In this document: piece after piece, positions 1-7,316 of the stretch | How the letters are laid out: the number at the start of each line of letters is the position of its first letter | Numbering within the stretch: position 1 is the first letter of the stretch | NCBI GenBank assembly: GCA_016929985.1 | Contig: JAFGIH010000795.1 | Location: 1 to 7,435, forward strand | Reading direction: 5' to 3' | Origin: Thermoleophilia bacterium | GTDB lineage: Bacteria > Actinomycetota > Thermoleophilia > RBG-16-64-13 | Length of the DNA: 7,435 nucleotides | Notes under the pieces: generated by a model | What the model was told of the DNA's origin: nothing | Database searches by the model: none | What the model saw: the letters and a program-made list of their open reading frames with translations, nothing else | Position numbers and translations under genes: made by a program

Positions 1-44
1 ACCGCGACGAACAACCTCTGTTGTACGTCCCGAGCCTCGTCCAT
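1..44 (-). CDS. thpR: Start of a thpR-like gene (RNA 2',3'-cyclic phosphodiesterase / 2'-5' RNA ligase family), truncated by the window edge
   Basis: Only 14 complete codons are visible, reading MDEARDVQQRLFVA, and the next codon begins with GT. The block RLFVAV is how ThpR/LigT-family proteins usually open (RLFVAI or RLFVAV followed by a short proline-containing segment), here after about nine extra residues. ThpR enzymes hydrolyse RNA 2',3'-cyclic phosphates through two HxTx motifs, which would lie outside the window. The ATG is chosen because a perfect AGGAGG sits 10 nt upstream and because the gene begins only 5 bp after the pgsA stop, as expected for the next member of the same operon. 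The opening does not resemble CinA, the commoner neighbour of pgsA in Actinomycetota. The gene start is well supported; the family name rests on six residues and is tentative. Confidence 0.5.
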   Translation of the reverse strand, partial: MDEARDVQQRLFVA

Positions 45-49
45 GGTCG

Positions 50-670
50 CTATTCCTCCTTCGCCTTCGCGAGGATCCTCTTGCCGTCGGGCCCCGTGCT
101 ACCCCGCAGGCTTTTCCAAGCCTTGACGAAGTAGTCGATGCCGCTCAGCACGGTCAGCGCCAACATCACCACGACGAAGTACCAGGTGACGTGGTGCCCA
201 CCCCATGTCCACTCCCACTTGAACAGCCGCGGCGTGATGATCAGGGCCGCCAGAGTGAACATCTGCGCGAAGGTCTTGACCTTGCCCCATTTGCTCGCGG
301 CGATGACCACGTTCTCCACAGCGGCCACCATGCGCAGGCCGGACACGGCTAACTCCCTCGCGATGATAACCATAGCAATCCAGGCGGACAGGTGACCGCG
401 ACCACTGTCTTCACCGAACTGCACGAGGCACAACAGAGCTGCGATGACCAGCAGCTTGTCCGCCAGCGGATCGAGGAAGGCGCCCATTACCGTCGTCTGG
501 TGCCACCGCCGGGCCAGGAACCCATCGACGAAGTCGCTGAGCGACGCAACCACGAACACACAGAGAGCGACGATGTCCCCGCCCGGTACCTCCACCAGAG
601 CGAACACCATGAATATCGGGATCATGGCGATCCTGAAGATGCTTATGGAATTGGGCAGATTAGGACGCAT
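50..670 (-). CDS. pgsA: CDP-diacylglycerol--glycerol-3-phosphate 3-phosphatidyltransferase (phosphatidylglycerophosphate synthase)
   Basis: This 206-residue integral membrane enzyme transfers a phosphatidyl group from CDP-diacylglycerol to sn-glycerol-3-phosphate, the committed step to phosphatidylglycerol and cardiolipin. The CDP-alcohol phosphotransferase signature D-x2-DG-x2-AR-x8-G-x3-D-x3-D is complete: D46, D49, G50, A53, R54, G63, D67, D71. The N-terminal RPNLPNSISIFRI matches the usual (A/P)NLPNxLTxxRI opening, and REL (105-107), SGLR (110-113) and KTFAQM (132-137) are typical of PgsA rather than of other phosphotransferases in the superfamily. About six hydrophobic segments can be traced (roughly 9-27, 31-45, 73-84, 94-113, 134-147, 160-182). 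Length is normal. The ATG has a GGGAG six nt upstream (681-677) and overlaps the rimO end by 11 bp. The C-terminal tail is short and lysine-rich, with its last codons supplying the ribosome binding site of the next gene. Confidence 0.95.
   Translation of the reverse strand: MRPNLPNSISIFRIAMIPIFMVFALVEVPGGDIVALCVFVVASLSDFVDGFLARRWHQTTVMGAFLDPLADKLLVIAALLCLVQFGEDSGRGHLSAWIAMVIIARELAVSGLRMVAAVENVVIAASKWGKVKTFAQMFTLAALIITPRLFKWEWTWGGHHVTWYFVVVMLALTVLSGIDYFVKAWKSLRGSTGPDGKRILAKAKEE
55..60 (-). promoter_or_regulatory. Ribosome binding site AGGAGG of the thpR-like gene, inside the end of pgsA
   Basis: The minus strand reads AGGAGG followed by 10 nt and ATG at 44-42. The motif lies within the last sense codons of pgsA, whose stop falls between it and the start codon. 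A ribosome finishing pgsA would therefore cover this site, which suggests coupled translation of the two genes. Confidence 0.7.
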
Positions 671-2018
671 CGCAGACTCCCACCAAGTCGTATCCCACGG
701 CAGCGGTCACCGTCACCTCCACTATGTCACCTACGGCTGTGCCGCGGGGCATCTCTCCCTCGATGTACGTCACACCGTCCACCTGAGGAGCCTGCCCGGA
801 GACGCGCCCCACCGCCGCAACGCCGTCCCCAGTCTCCTCGGGGTCGAGCGAGTCGACCATGACCTCGACGAACGTTCCCACCATACGTTGATGTTTCTGC
901 TCCGCTAAGGACATCAGCAACTCGTTCAAGCGGTTGAGCCGGTCGACCGCCACCGATCGCTGCACCCGCGGCCTCAGCTTCTCAGCCCCGGTGCCCTCCT
1001 CGGGACTGTATACGAGCCCTCCCGCGTAATCAAACTCAGCCTGCCGGACGAAGTCCAGTAGATGCTCGAACTGGTCCTCGGTCTCGCCCGGAAACCCCAC
1101 GATGAGAGACGAGCGCAGCGCGACGTCGGGCATCATCCGGCGGGCTCTCTCGAGGAGGTCCACGTACGCCTGTCCATCGCCCCAGCGCGCCATGCGCCGC
1201 AGGACGTCGGGATGCGAGTGCTGGAAGGGTATGTCCAGATACCGGCAGAGCTTGGGTTGAGCCGCCATGCGCCGCAGAAGCGAGTCGGTGACACGCTCGG
1301 GTTGCAGGTACATGACCCGCAGCCTGGCCACCCGCTCATCCGCAGCCAGAAGATCGACCAACCCCGCAAGGTCGAGCTCGCCGTCGGCCCACCTCGTGGT
1401 GTCCTGTCCGACCAGAACAAGCTCGCGCGCTCCCTCGGAAAGGCAGGCTCGGGACTCGCGGAGGATCTCCTCAGTGCTGAGCGACTGATACGGTCCCTTG
1501 ATGGCCGGGATGGCACAGAAGGTGCAGGGCTCGTCGCAACCGTCGGAGATCTTGATATAGGCCCACGACGAAGGAGCTCCCACCACCGGCGACGGCAACG
1601 GCTCGGCTGCGCCTGCGTCGGCGGGTGATCTCCTCTCGCCAGCCGGTGTGCCTCCGGACAGCAGGCGGATGAGCCCCTCTTCGTCTGGTCCACCGGCCAG
1701 CCCGAACCAGCCCGCGACCTCGGAAATGCCCTCGCGCAACTCCGCGCGGTAGCGTTCCACCAGACAGCCCATCGCCAGTACGGTCTTCCCCGGATAGGAG
1801 CCGCAGGCCTCAAGGATGGCGCCGATCGACTCCTCCTTGGCCTCCTGGATGAATCCGCAGGTGTTCACAACGATATGTGTCGCCTGCTCGGGGTCGTCCA
1901 CCACGGTCACTCCGGCCGAGACGAGCGAGCGCATCAGAGTCCGGCTGTCCGCCTCGTTCTTCGGGCAACCCAGGGTATGGATGTACAGGCGTGTAGCCGG
2001 GGCGAGGGGGGTCCCCAT
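660..2018 (-). CDS. rimO: Ribosomal protein S12 methylthiotransferase RimO
   Basis: A 452-residue radical-SAM methylthiotransferase that adds a methylthio group to the beta carbon of a conserved aspartate in ribosomal protein S12. Order of domains: an N-terminal MTTase domain with the three ligands of the auxiliary 4Fe-4S cluster (C18 in LGCPKNEADS, C54 in NTCGFI, C85 in MGCLVERY); a radical-SAM domain with C161-x3-C165-x2-C168 in SDGCDEPCTFCAIP; and a C-terminal TRAM domain from about residue 380. LGCPKN, KEESI, GQDTT, YLDIPFQH and YSPEEGT favour RimO over the tRNA enzymes MiaB and MtaB. A linker of about 30 residues rich in Pro, Ala and Gly (120-150) separates the first two domains. The ATG begins one base after the rodZ stop with only a weak AGTAGG before it, so translation is probably coupled to rodZ. 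The end overlaps pgsA by 11 bp. Confidence 0.95.
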   Translation of the reverse strand: MGTPLAPATRLYIHTLGCPKNEADSRTLMRSLVSAGVTVVDDPEQATHIVVNTCGFIQEAKEESIGAILEACGSYPGKTVLAMGCLVERYRAELREGISEVAGWFGLAGGPDEEGLIRLLSGGTPAGERRSPADAGAAEPLPSPVVGAPSSWAYIKISDGCDEPCTFCAIPAIKGPYQSLSTEEILRESRACLSEGARELVLVGQDTTRWADGELDLAGLVDLLAADERVARLRVMYLQPERVTDSLLRRMAAQPKLCRYLDIPFQHSHPDVLRRMARWGDGQAYVDLLERARRMMPDVALRSSLIVGFPGETEDQFEHLLDFVRQAEFDYAGGLVYSPEEGTGAEKLRPRVQRSVAVDRLNRLNELLMSLAEQKHQRMVGTFVEVMVDSLDPEETGDGVAAVGRVSGQAPQVDGVTYIEGEMPRGTAVGDIVEVTVTAAVGYDLVGVCDAS

Positions 2019-2019
2019 C

Positions 2020-2832
2020 CTACTGGACGGGCTCTATGCCGGTCTCTGTGACTACGAATTCGCCCGCCTCGCCATTCAGGGCCACCGAGGCGCCGTTGAT
2101 CTTCACAGCCAGAACCGTAGGATCGCCCACCCTCATCCAGTAGCGCTTGGAACTGTCGAACGTCTTTTCTCCTCCGGCGGACAGAGTGCCGGCGTAGAGC
2201 TGCGCTCCGGCCTCGCTGTCTTCGAGCACCACCAGCCAGCACTTCTTCTCTGTGACGTTGAGCCACAGCGTGACGTTCTCCCCGCTGGTGACCACAACCG
2301 GCGCCGTCGTGGAGGGTCCACCCGCGCTCACCGTGGTGGTGGTATCGTCGGTTCCGGCCACCGTCGTGCCGCCTTCGGCCACGGTGAGACTGTCCGGGCT
2401 GATAGTGGCGGCATCTTGACGCCCCCAGTCCGAGGTCAGCCACGCCACGAGGATCACGGCTATCACGGCCAGAGCCCCCACGAGCGCGAAGCCCCGCTGG
2501 GTCCGCTGCGTCCTGCGCCTCTGGCGCTCGGCGATGGTGCGCGAGCGGGTGTGCTGTACAACGGTCTCCCGCCGCAGGCCGGACGGCTCCTCTTTGCGGA
2601 GGCCGCGGCTGCGCCCATACTCATCCACCAGACCGTCTGCGTCCAATTTGAGGTACCCCGCGTACGTACGCAAGAAAGCCTTGACGTACGTAGGCCCAGG
2701 CATGACCTCGAAGTCATCCTCTTCCAGGGCTTCCAGATACTTAGCCCTGATCTTGGTGGCGTCTTCGACGTCTCTGATGGTGAGGCCCTTGCGGATCCGA
2801 GCCTCGCGGAGGGTGTTTCCTATATCCGACAC
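2020..2832 (-). CDS. rodZ: RodZ-like protein: N-terminal helix-turn-helix, one membrane helix, extracytoplasmic DUF4115-type domain
   Basis: A 270-residue protein from the GTG chosen here. Residues 1-70 form a Cro/C1-type helix-turn-helix of the RodZ kind (IGNTLREARIRKGLTI, then TKIRAKYLEALEEDDF and PGPTYVKAFLRTYAGYL). A basic stretch (about 94-113) precedes one membrane helix (about 115-132), then a Thr/Ser/Gly-rich linker (about 145-183), and a C-terminal beta-rich domain (about 188-262) like that of RodZ. In rods, RodZ links MreB filaments to the wall-synthesis machinery; actinobacterial relatives beside ftsK are less well studied, so a shape or division role is inferred. The GTG at 2832 is preferred because family members begin about four residues before the conserved IGxTLREAR. 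A TTG at 2868 would add 12 residues (METILDDGRFHA) and has a weak TGAGG ahead of it, so the start is not certain. No Shine-Dalgarno precedes the GTG. Confidence 0.85.
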   Translation of the reverse strand: MSDIGNTLREARIRKGLTIRDVEDATKIRAKYLEALEEDDFEVMPGPTYVKAFLRTYAGYLKLDADGLVDEYGRSRGLRKEEPSGLRRETVVQHTRSRTIAERQRRRTQRTQRGFALVGALAVIAVILVAWLTSDWGRQDAATISPDSLTVAEGGTTVAGTDDTTTTVSAGGPSTTAPVVVTSGENVTLWLNVTEKKCWLVVLEDSEAGAQLYAGTLSAGGEKTFDSSKRYWMRVGDPTVLAVKINGASVALNGEAGEFVVTETGIEPVQ

Positions 2833-2839
2833 GGCGTGG

Positions 2840-2868
2840 AATCTACCATCATCGAGGATGGTTTCCAA
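2840..2868 (-). promoter_or_regulatory. Candidate sigma-70-type promoter for rodZ-rimO-pgsA, positioned for a leaderless transcript
   Basis: On the minus strand TTGGAA (2868-2863; four of six match TTGACA) is followed by a 17-nt spacer and TAGATT (2845-2840; matches TANNNT, four of six to TATAAT). The -10 ends 7 nt before the GTG at 2832, so transcription would begin at or next to the start codon. This arrangement is common for leaderless genes in Actinobacteria and would explain the absence of a Shine-Dalgarno before that GTG. It lies in the widest intergenic gap of the window. The hexamers are imperfect and the call is a pattern match, not proof. If the TTG at 2868 is the true start, the site would be coding. 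Confidence 0.4.
2845..2862 (-). repeat. Inverted repeat ACCATC-n6-GATGGT in the spacer of the candidate rodZ promoter
   Basis: Two perfect 6-base arms (2862-2857 and 2850-2845) are separated by CTCGAT. The dyad fills the spacer between the candidate -35 and -10 and touches the first base of the -10. With a three-base bulge the arms can be lengthened by GGAA on the left and TTCC on the right. It could be an operator or simply chance; a 6-base dyad in a gap of this size is not rare. Confidence 0.35.
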
Positions 2869-2897
2869 GGCGGAGCAGCCTCAGCGACGCCTCGGAG

Positions 2898-5594
2898 TCA
2901 GTCGGCCTCGTCCTCGTCCGGCGGGACCTCCTCCGCGCGAAGCACCGCGAGCACGTGCTCGGCGTCGTCGGCATCCACCATGATCTGGCGGGGTTTGCTG
3001 CCCTCCCACGGACCCACGATACCCCGCCGCTCCAGCATGTCGATCAGCCGGCCCGCCCGCGTATAGCCGACACGCAAACGGCGCTGCAGCATTGAGACCG
3101 AGGCGCTCCCGGTCTCGATGACCAGTTGGGCCGCGTCGGCGAGCAGGTCGTCGGAGTCGGGGTCGAGGAGGTCGTCGTCGCTGCCTTTCTTGGACTCCGT
3201 CGGGCGCTGCAGGAGCTCCTCCCGGAACTCGGGCTCGGCCTGATGGCGCCAGTGGTTCACGAGGATGGCTATCTCCTCCTCGGTGATGTAAGCCCCCTGT
3301 ACGCGCTCCAGATGGCTGGAACCCAGCGGTTTGAAGAGCATGTCGCCCTGTCCCAGGAGCGTCTCCGCCCCGTTGACGTCGAGGATCACCCGGGAGTCGG
3401 TCTGACTGGAGACCGCAAAGGCGATGCGCGAGGGGATGTTGGCCTTTATCATGCCGGTGATGACGTCCGCCGACGGACGCTGGGTCGCGACCACCAAATG
3501 GATGCCCACCGCCCGCGACTTCTGGGCCAGGCGGATGACGTAGTCTTCGACCTCCTGCGGCGAAGCCATCATGAGGTCGGCCAACTCGTCTATGACGATG
3601 ACGATGTACGGCACCGGCCGTTCGCCGCGCCGCGCCCGCAGCTTGTTCATCTCGGCGAGGTTGCGGGTGTGGTCCAACTCCATGAGCTCGTAGCGGTCTT
3701 CCATCTCTTTGACCACGTTGTGAAGCACGCCCGCGGCGTCCTTCATGTTGGTCACCACCGGCACGAGCAGATGCGGGATGCGGTCGTAGTGCGACAGCTC
3801 CACCTTCTTGGGGTCGATCATGATCATCCGCACCTGTTCCGGGGTGCTCCGTAGGAGGATGGACGAAACCAGACAGTTGACGCAGCCGCTCTTGCCCGAA
3901 CCGGTCGTGCCGGCGATGAGCAGGTGCGGCAGCTTGGTGAGGTCGGCGTAGACCGCCTTGCCGGAGATATCTTTGCCCAGCCACACCATCAGCGGCCCCG
4001 CCGACTTGGGGAACTCCCGGTAGATATCGCCCAGAGTCACGAAGTCAGGCTGATGGTTGGGGATTTCCACCCCCACCGCCGACTTGCCGGGTATCGGCGT
4101 CAGGATACGGATCTCGGTGGTGGCCAGAGCATAAGCCAGGTCGTCCTTGAGAGACGAGACCTTGGCCACCTTGGTCCCTGGCGCCAGCTGCAACTCGTAG
4201 CGCGTCACGCGAGGTCCGACCACCATGCCGACCACCCGGGCTTCCACCCCGAACTGCGACAGCGCCCCGAGGAGCACGGAGGCCGTGTCGCGCTGACCGC
4301 CGTCGTGCCCCGCTGTTGGCGGTGTGCTCTTGTGGAGCATGTCTGTCTCGGGCAGGATGTAGACCGGTTCAGTCACAGGCAGTTCGGTCTGCCGGGGCTT
4401 CCTGGCCAAGCCGGGAAGGGTGGCCTGACCGTCTTCGTCAAGGTCGTCGTCGCCGTCCTGGTCTTCACCGGAGTCTGCCGTCGTTGGCGACGGCCCTGCC
4501 CCGTGGTCTCTCGCCACTACGGCGGCCGCGAACTCCGCGCTGCCGCCCGTCCCTACTGAGACCCCAGCCCCCGGCGAGGGCCCGGTCGCCACCGGCACGG
4601 AGTTGACGGCGGCTCCTGCTCGCGCGGCCGTATCGTAGATGTCGGAGAATGCCTCGGCGCCATCCAGCACGCCGTTCCCCCTCCTCAGTATCGTCGTCTG
4701 GTCGATGACGGCCGCGGTCTCAGAGGTATCCCGTGAGCTTGCCCATTCGTCAAAGGCGTCGCCAAACGGGCTATGTGGCGCGGAGCTGGTTTTAGCCTTG
4801 GAAGCCGCCTCTGCGTCCCCCGCGGTGAAATCGATCGGACCCAGATGGGGCGCAGGGCCCGCGGGTCGCCCGAAATCAAGGGGTCGTGGAGATACGGCGC
4901 CGTCTGCGCGGCCGACGTCTTCGCGTAGCCTGGTCATCACGGCGCTGCGTTCGGCCGTCGTCTTGACGGCCTGTGCGGCTCTGTGGCTCCGCCTGCCCAA
5001 CCAGCGCGCGGTGACGCCGGTCACCATACCGAAACCCACCAGTTCGAGGATCCACCCGATGATGCCGACCCCCACGACGCCCATCAAACCATGCACGCCG
5101 GCGTAGAACGCCTCGCCCAAGGCTCCCGCGCGCGACTCGAAGTCAAACCGCATGAAGAGGTCGGCCCCGTGATCGCCGAACGGCGGCACCGCGCCGCCCA
5201 TCAGCAGAAAAAGGCCGACGAGGAACACGATGGCGCCCCAGAAACGCTGTGAGCGCCGGAGCTTGGTCCCCAAGACAGTCGTGACCCCTATGGCGATAAG
5301 CACGAGCGGCACCAGGATGGCCAGCTTACCGAACGCGTACACGAGGCCGGTGCCGACGCCCCGGCCTACGACGCCACCCTTGTCGCTGGCCAGGATAGCG
5401 AACAACAGAAACGCAGCGATGCCAAACAACACCAGAGCCACGAGTTCCCGCGTCCGTTCGGAGCGTGAATGCCAGGGCGCTTTCTTGCCCCCGGCGCCGC
5501 GCGTCGCGGGCCGCGCCGTCTTTGCGGACTTCGCCGGCGCCTTCACTGCCGTACCGCCGCCCCGTCTGCTGCTCTGGCGCGTGGTCGCGGCCAT
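2898..5594 (-). CDS. ftsK: DNA translocase FtsK/SpoIIIE
   Basis: An 898-residue septal DNA pump that moves chromosome ends across the closing division septum. After a basic, Ala/Lys-rich N-terminus come four membrane helices (about 51-70, 82-104, 119-136, 167-190), then a low-complexity linker (about 200-405) rich in Ala, Gly and Pro with an acidic patch at 376-389. The alpha/beta motor follows: Walker A GTTGSGKS at 562-569, IDPKKVELSHY at 593-603, Walker B VIVIDE ending at D669-E670, and VVATQRPSADVITG at 701-714. The C-terminal gamma winged helix (about 812-875, RVGYTRAGRLIDMLERRGI) is the domain that reads polar DNA signals in FtsK; an acidic tail ends the protein. All parts expected of a full-length translocase are present. 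The ATG has GGAGGA nine nt upstream (5609-5604) and lies 21 bp after rnj, so the two are probably co-transcribed. Confidence 0.96.
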   Translation of the reverse strand: MAATTRQSSRRGGGTAVKAPAKSAKTARPATRGAGGKKAPWHSRSERTRELVALVLFGIAAFLLFAILASDKGGVVGRGVGTGLVYAFGKLAILVPLVLIAIGVTTVLGTKLRRSQRFWGAIVFLVGLFLLMGGAVPPFGDHGADLFMRFDFESRAGALGEAFYAGVHGLMGVVGVGIIGWILELVGFGMVTGVTARWLGRRSHRAAQAVKTTAERSAVMTRLREDVGRADGAVSPRPLDFGRPAGPAPHLGPIDFTAGDAEAASKAKTSSAPHSPFGDAFDEWASSRDTSETAAVIDQTTILRRGNGVLDGAEAFSDIYDTAARAGAAVNSVPVATGPSPGAGVSVGTGGSAEFAAAVVARDHGAGPSPTTADSGEDQDGDDDLDEDGQATLPGLARKPRQTELPVTEPVYILPETDMLHKSTPPTAGHDGGQRDTASVLLGALSQFGVEARVVGMVVGPRVTRYELQLAPGTKVAKVSSLKDDLAYALATTEIRILTPIPGKSAVGVEIPNHQPDFVTLGDIYREFPKSAGPLMVWLGKDISGKAVYADLTKLPHLLIAGTTGSGKSGCVNCLVSSILLRSTPEQVRMIMIDPKKVELSHYDRIPHLLVPVVTNMKDAAGVLHNVVKEMEDRYELMELDHTRNLAEMNKLRARRGERPVPYIVIVIDELADLMMASPQEVEDYVIRLAQKSRAVGIHLVVATQRPSADVITGMIKANIPSRIAFAVSSQTDSRVILDVNGAETLLGQGDMLFKPLGSSHLERVQGAYITEEEIAILVNHWRHQAEPEFREELLQRPTESKKGSDDDLLDPDSDDLLADAAQLVIETGSASVSMLQRRLRVGYTRAGRLIDMLERRGIVGPWEGSKPRQIMVDADDAEHVLAVLRAEEVPPDEDEAD

Positions 5595-5603
5595 GATCAG
5601 CCG

Positions 5604-5609
5604 TCCTCC
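5604..5609 (-). promoter_or_regulatory. Ribosome binding site GGAGGA of ftsK
   Basis: The 21-bp gap between the rnj stop and the ftsK ATG contains GGAGGA ending nine nt before the start codon. This fixes the ftsK start and leaves no room for a separate promoter in the gap. Confidence 0.75.
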
Positions 5610-5615
5610 ATCGCG

Positions 5616-7277
5616 CTACACCTCGACGATCATTGGCAGGACCATCGGTCGCCTGCCGGACTCTTTGCGCAGAAACTTCTGCAGCACGTCGTGCACGCGG
5701 TTCTTCACCAACCCCAGATCGGTCACCTGCCGAATCTCTTCCGACGCCAGGGTCGCGGTCACCAGCTTCTTGGCCTCCTCGGTCAGCTCGTCCAGCTCCC
5801 CAGAGTGAGCCAGCCCTCGGAACAGCACCTCGGGCTCACCGATCATCTTGCAGTCTTGAGCGCTCCGCACCACCACGACCATGACAAGACCGTCCGTCGC
5901 CAGATGCTGGCGGTCCCGTAGAATCAGCTCGTGAAAGTCGCCCATGGCCATGCCGTCCACCAGGATCATGCCGGCCTGTACCTGTCCCGTCACTTCTGCG
6001 TGGTCGGGGGTCAACTCGAGGACGTCGCCGTTCTCCATGAGGAACACGTGATCTTCGGGGATACCGGTGGCCTTCGCCAACTCCGCGTGGAAATAGAGAT
6101 GGCGGTGCTCCCCGTGGATAGGCACGAAATACTTGGGCCGCACCAGGTTCAGCATCACCTTCAGCTCCTCGGCGGCGCCATGTCCGGACACATGCACCCC
6201 GGCGGACGACTGGTAGATGACGCGCGCGCCGGCGGCGAACAAGCGGTCGATGGTCCGGTTCACGCTGGTCTCGTTGCCCGGCACCGGCCGTGCAGAGATG
6301 ATCACCGTGTCGCCCTTCATGATCTCCACCGATGGATGATCGCGGGCCGCCATGCGCGCCAATGCCGACAGGGGCTCCCCCTGGCTGCCCGTAGACAGCA
6401 CCGTCACGCGGTCGGGCGGCAGCAGGGCGACATCGTGGGGCTTCACTATGAGACCGTCAGGCACCGTGAGGTAACCCAGATTCGAGGCGATGTTGACGTT
6501 CTTCACCATGCTCCGCCCGATGATGGCCAACGACCGGCCATGCCTGGCCGCAGTATCCATGACCTGCTGGATGCGATGGATGTGACTGGCGAACGACGCC
6601 ACGATGATGCGCCCCTCCGCCAGGGCGAAGATGCTGTCGAGCTTCTTGCCGACACCTCGCTCGGGGCTGGTGAACCCCGGGGAGTCGGCATTGGTGCTGT
6701 CGGAGAGCAGCAGCAGCACACCGTCGCGCCCCAACTCTGCAAAACGCTGCATGGCGGTGGGACGGCAGTCGATAGGGGTCTGGTCGAGTTTGAAGTCACC
6801 GGTGTGGACAACGGTGCCCACCGGAGTGTGGATGCCCAGTCCCACCCCATCGGGGATGCTGTGCGAGACTTCCAGGAACTCGATGCGGAACGGTCCGAGC
6901 TCCAGAGCCTTGGCCGGGGACACTTCGTTCAGCGTGGTCTTGCCCTGCAGCCCGTGCTCTCCCAGCTTGGAATTCAGCAGCCCCAAGGTCAGACGCGTGC
7001 CGTAGACGGGCACGTCGATCTCCTTGAGCAGATAGGGCAGAGCGCCCACATGGTCTTCATGACCATGCGTGAGGATTATCCCGAGCACCCGCTCTTTGTT
7101 CTCGACCACATACGAGAAGTCGGGCAGCACGAGGTCGATCCCCAGCATCTCGTCGTCGGGGAACATGAGGCCGGTGTCGATCACCACCAGAGCGCCGCCG
7201 TATTCCAGGACCATCATGTTCTTGCCGATGGCCCCGAGTCCCCCGAGGGGTATGACTTTCAACGATTCAGTCGTCAC
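5616..7277 (-). CDS. rnj: Ribonuclease J (metallo-beta-lactamase / beta-CASP RNase)
   Basis: A 553-residue RNase J, a cytoplasmic enzyme with 5'-to-3' exonuclease and endonuclease activity in mRNA decay and rRNA maturation. The metallo-beta-lactamase fold carries the zinc motif HxHxDH at 71-76 (THGHEDH), H139 in EVSHSIPD and D161 in HTGDFK. The beta-CASP region includes SDSTNA (192-197), STGSQGEP (295-302) and HVSGHG (362-367), followed by PIHGEH (386-391); a C-terminal domain runs from about 450 to the end. Length is typical. The start is the GTG at 7277, giving VTTESLKVIPLGGLGAIG, which matches how the family opens. The same frame stays open upstream to 7418, but that stretch runs over the dapB end and is not family-like. 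GGAGG at 7297-7293 lies 15 nt from the GTG, an unusually long spacing. Confidence 0.95.
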   Translation of the reverse strand: MTTESLKVIPLGGLGAIGKNMMVLEYGGALVVIDTGLMFPDDEMLGIDLVLPDFSYVVENKERVLGIILTHGHEDHVGALPYLLKEIDVPVYGTRLTLGLLNSKLGEHGLQGKTTLNEVSPAKALELGPFRIEFLEVSHSIPDGVGLGIHTPVGTVVHTGDFKLDQTPIDCRPTAMQRFAELGRDGVLLLLSDSTNADSPGFTSPERGVGKKLDSIFALAEGRIIVASFASHIHRIQQVMDTAARHGRSLAIIGRSMVKNVNIASNLGYLTVPDGLIVKPHDVALLPPDRVTVLSTGSQGEPLSALARMAARDHPSVEIMKGDTVIISARPVPGNETSVNRTIDRLFAAGARVIYQSSAGVHVSGHGAAEELKVMLNLVRPKYFVPIHGEHRHLYFHAELAKATGIPEDHVFLMENGDVLELTPDHAEVTGQVQAGMILVDGMAMGDFHELILRDRQHLATDGLVMVVVVRSAQDCKMIGEPEVLFRGLAHSGELDELTEEAKKLVTATLASEEIRQVTDLGLVKNRVHDVLQKFLRKESGRRPMVLPMIVEV

Positions 7278-7288
7278 GGGCTGTAGAG

Positions 7289-7314
7289 AGAACCTCCGAG
7301 CGGACAGACAGGTT

Positions 7315-7316
<2 letters not shown>
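7289..7316 (-). promoter_or_regulatory. Perfect 7-bp inverted repeat covering the rnj ribosome binding site
   Basis: Between dapB and rnj the minus strand reads AGAACCT (7316-7310), a 14-nt loop, and AGGTTCT (7295-7289). The left arm starts in the dapB stop codon and the right arm includes the AGG of the GGAGG proposed for rnj. In mRNA this could form a short hairpin that partly hides that site. It is not followed by a T-run, so it is not an intrinsic terminator. Its regulatory role is inferred from position alone. Confidence 0.4.

Noticed and set aside
1816..3066. A 416-codon open frame on the plus strand across rimO, rodZ and the ftsK end
   Set aside because: It spans three well-supported minus-strand genes and their junctions, has no recognisable domain, and is best explained by scarcity of stop codons in GC-rich DNA.
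3150..3183. GTC/GAG-rich, repeat-like stretch, echoed near 4435-4455
   Set aside because: These encode the acidic Asp/Glu segments of FtsK (about 806-819 and 376-389); biased composition explains them without a repeat element.
2881..3984. A 367-codon open frame on the minus strand in a second frame of ftsK
   Set aside because: It runs through the motor and gamma domains of ftsK in another frame and gives a low-complexity Arg/Gly/Ala-rich product with no family features.
4413..4420. GGGAAGGG on the plus strand inside ftsK, matching the E. coli KOPS consensus GGGNAGGG
   Set aside because: About one such match is expected by chance in a GC-rich window of this size, it stands alone, it points against the direction of the genes, and this organism's FtsK recognition sequence is unknown.
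5931..7286. A 451-codon open frame on the plus strand opposite rnj
   Set aside because: Its translation is rich in His, Arg, Gln and Asp with no recognisable domain, and it mirrors codon bias of a GC-rich gene. rnj on the other strand has complete catalytic motifs.
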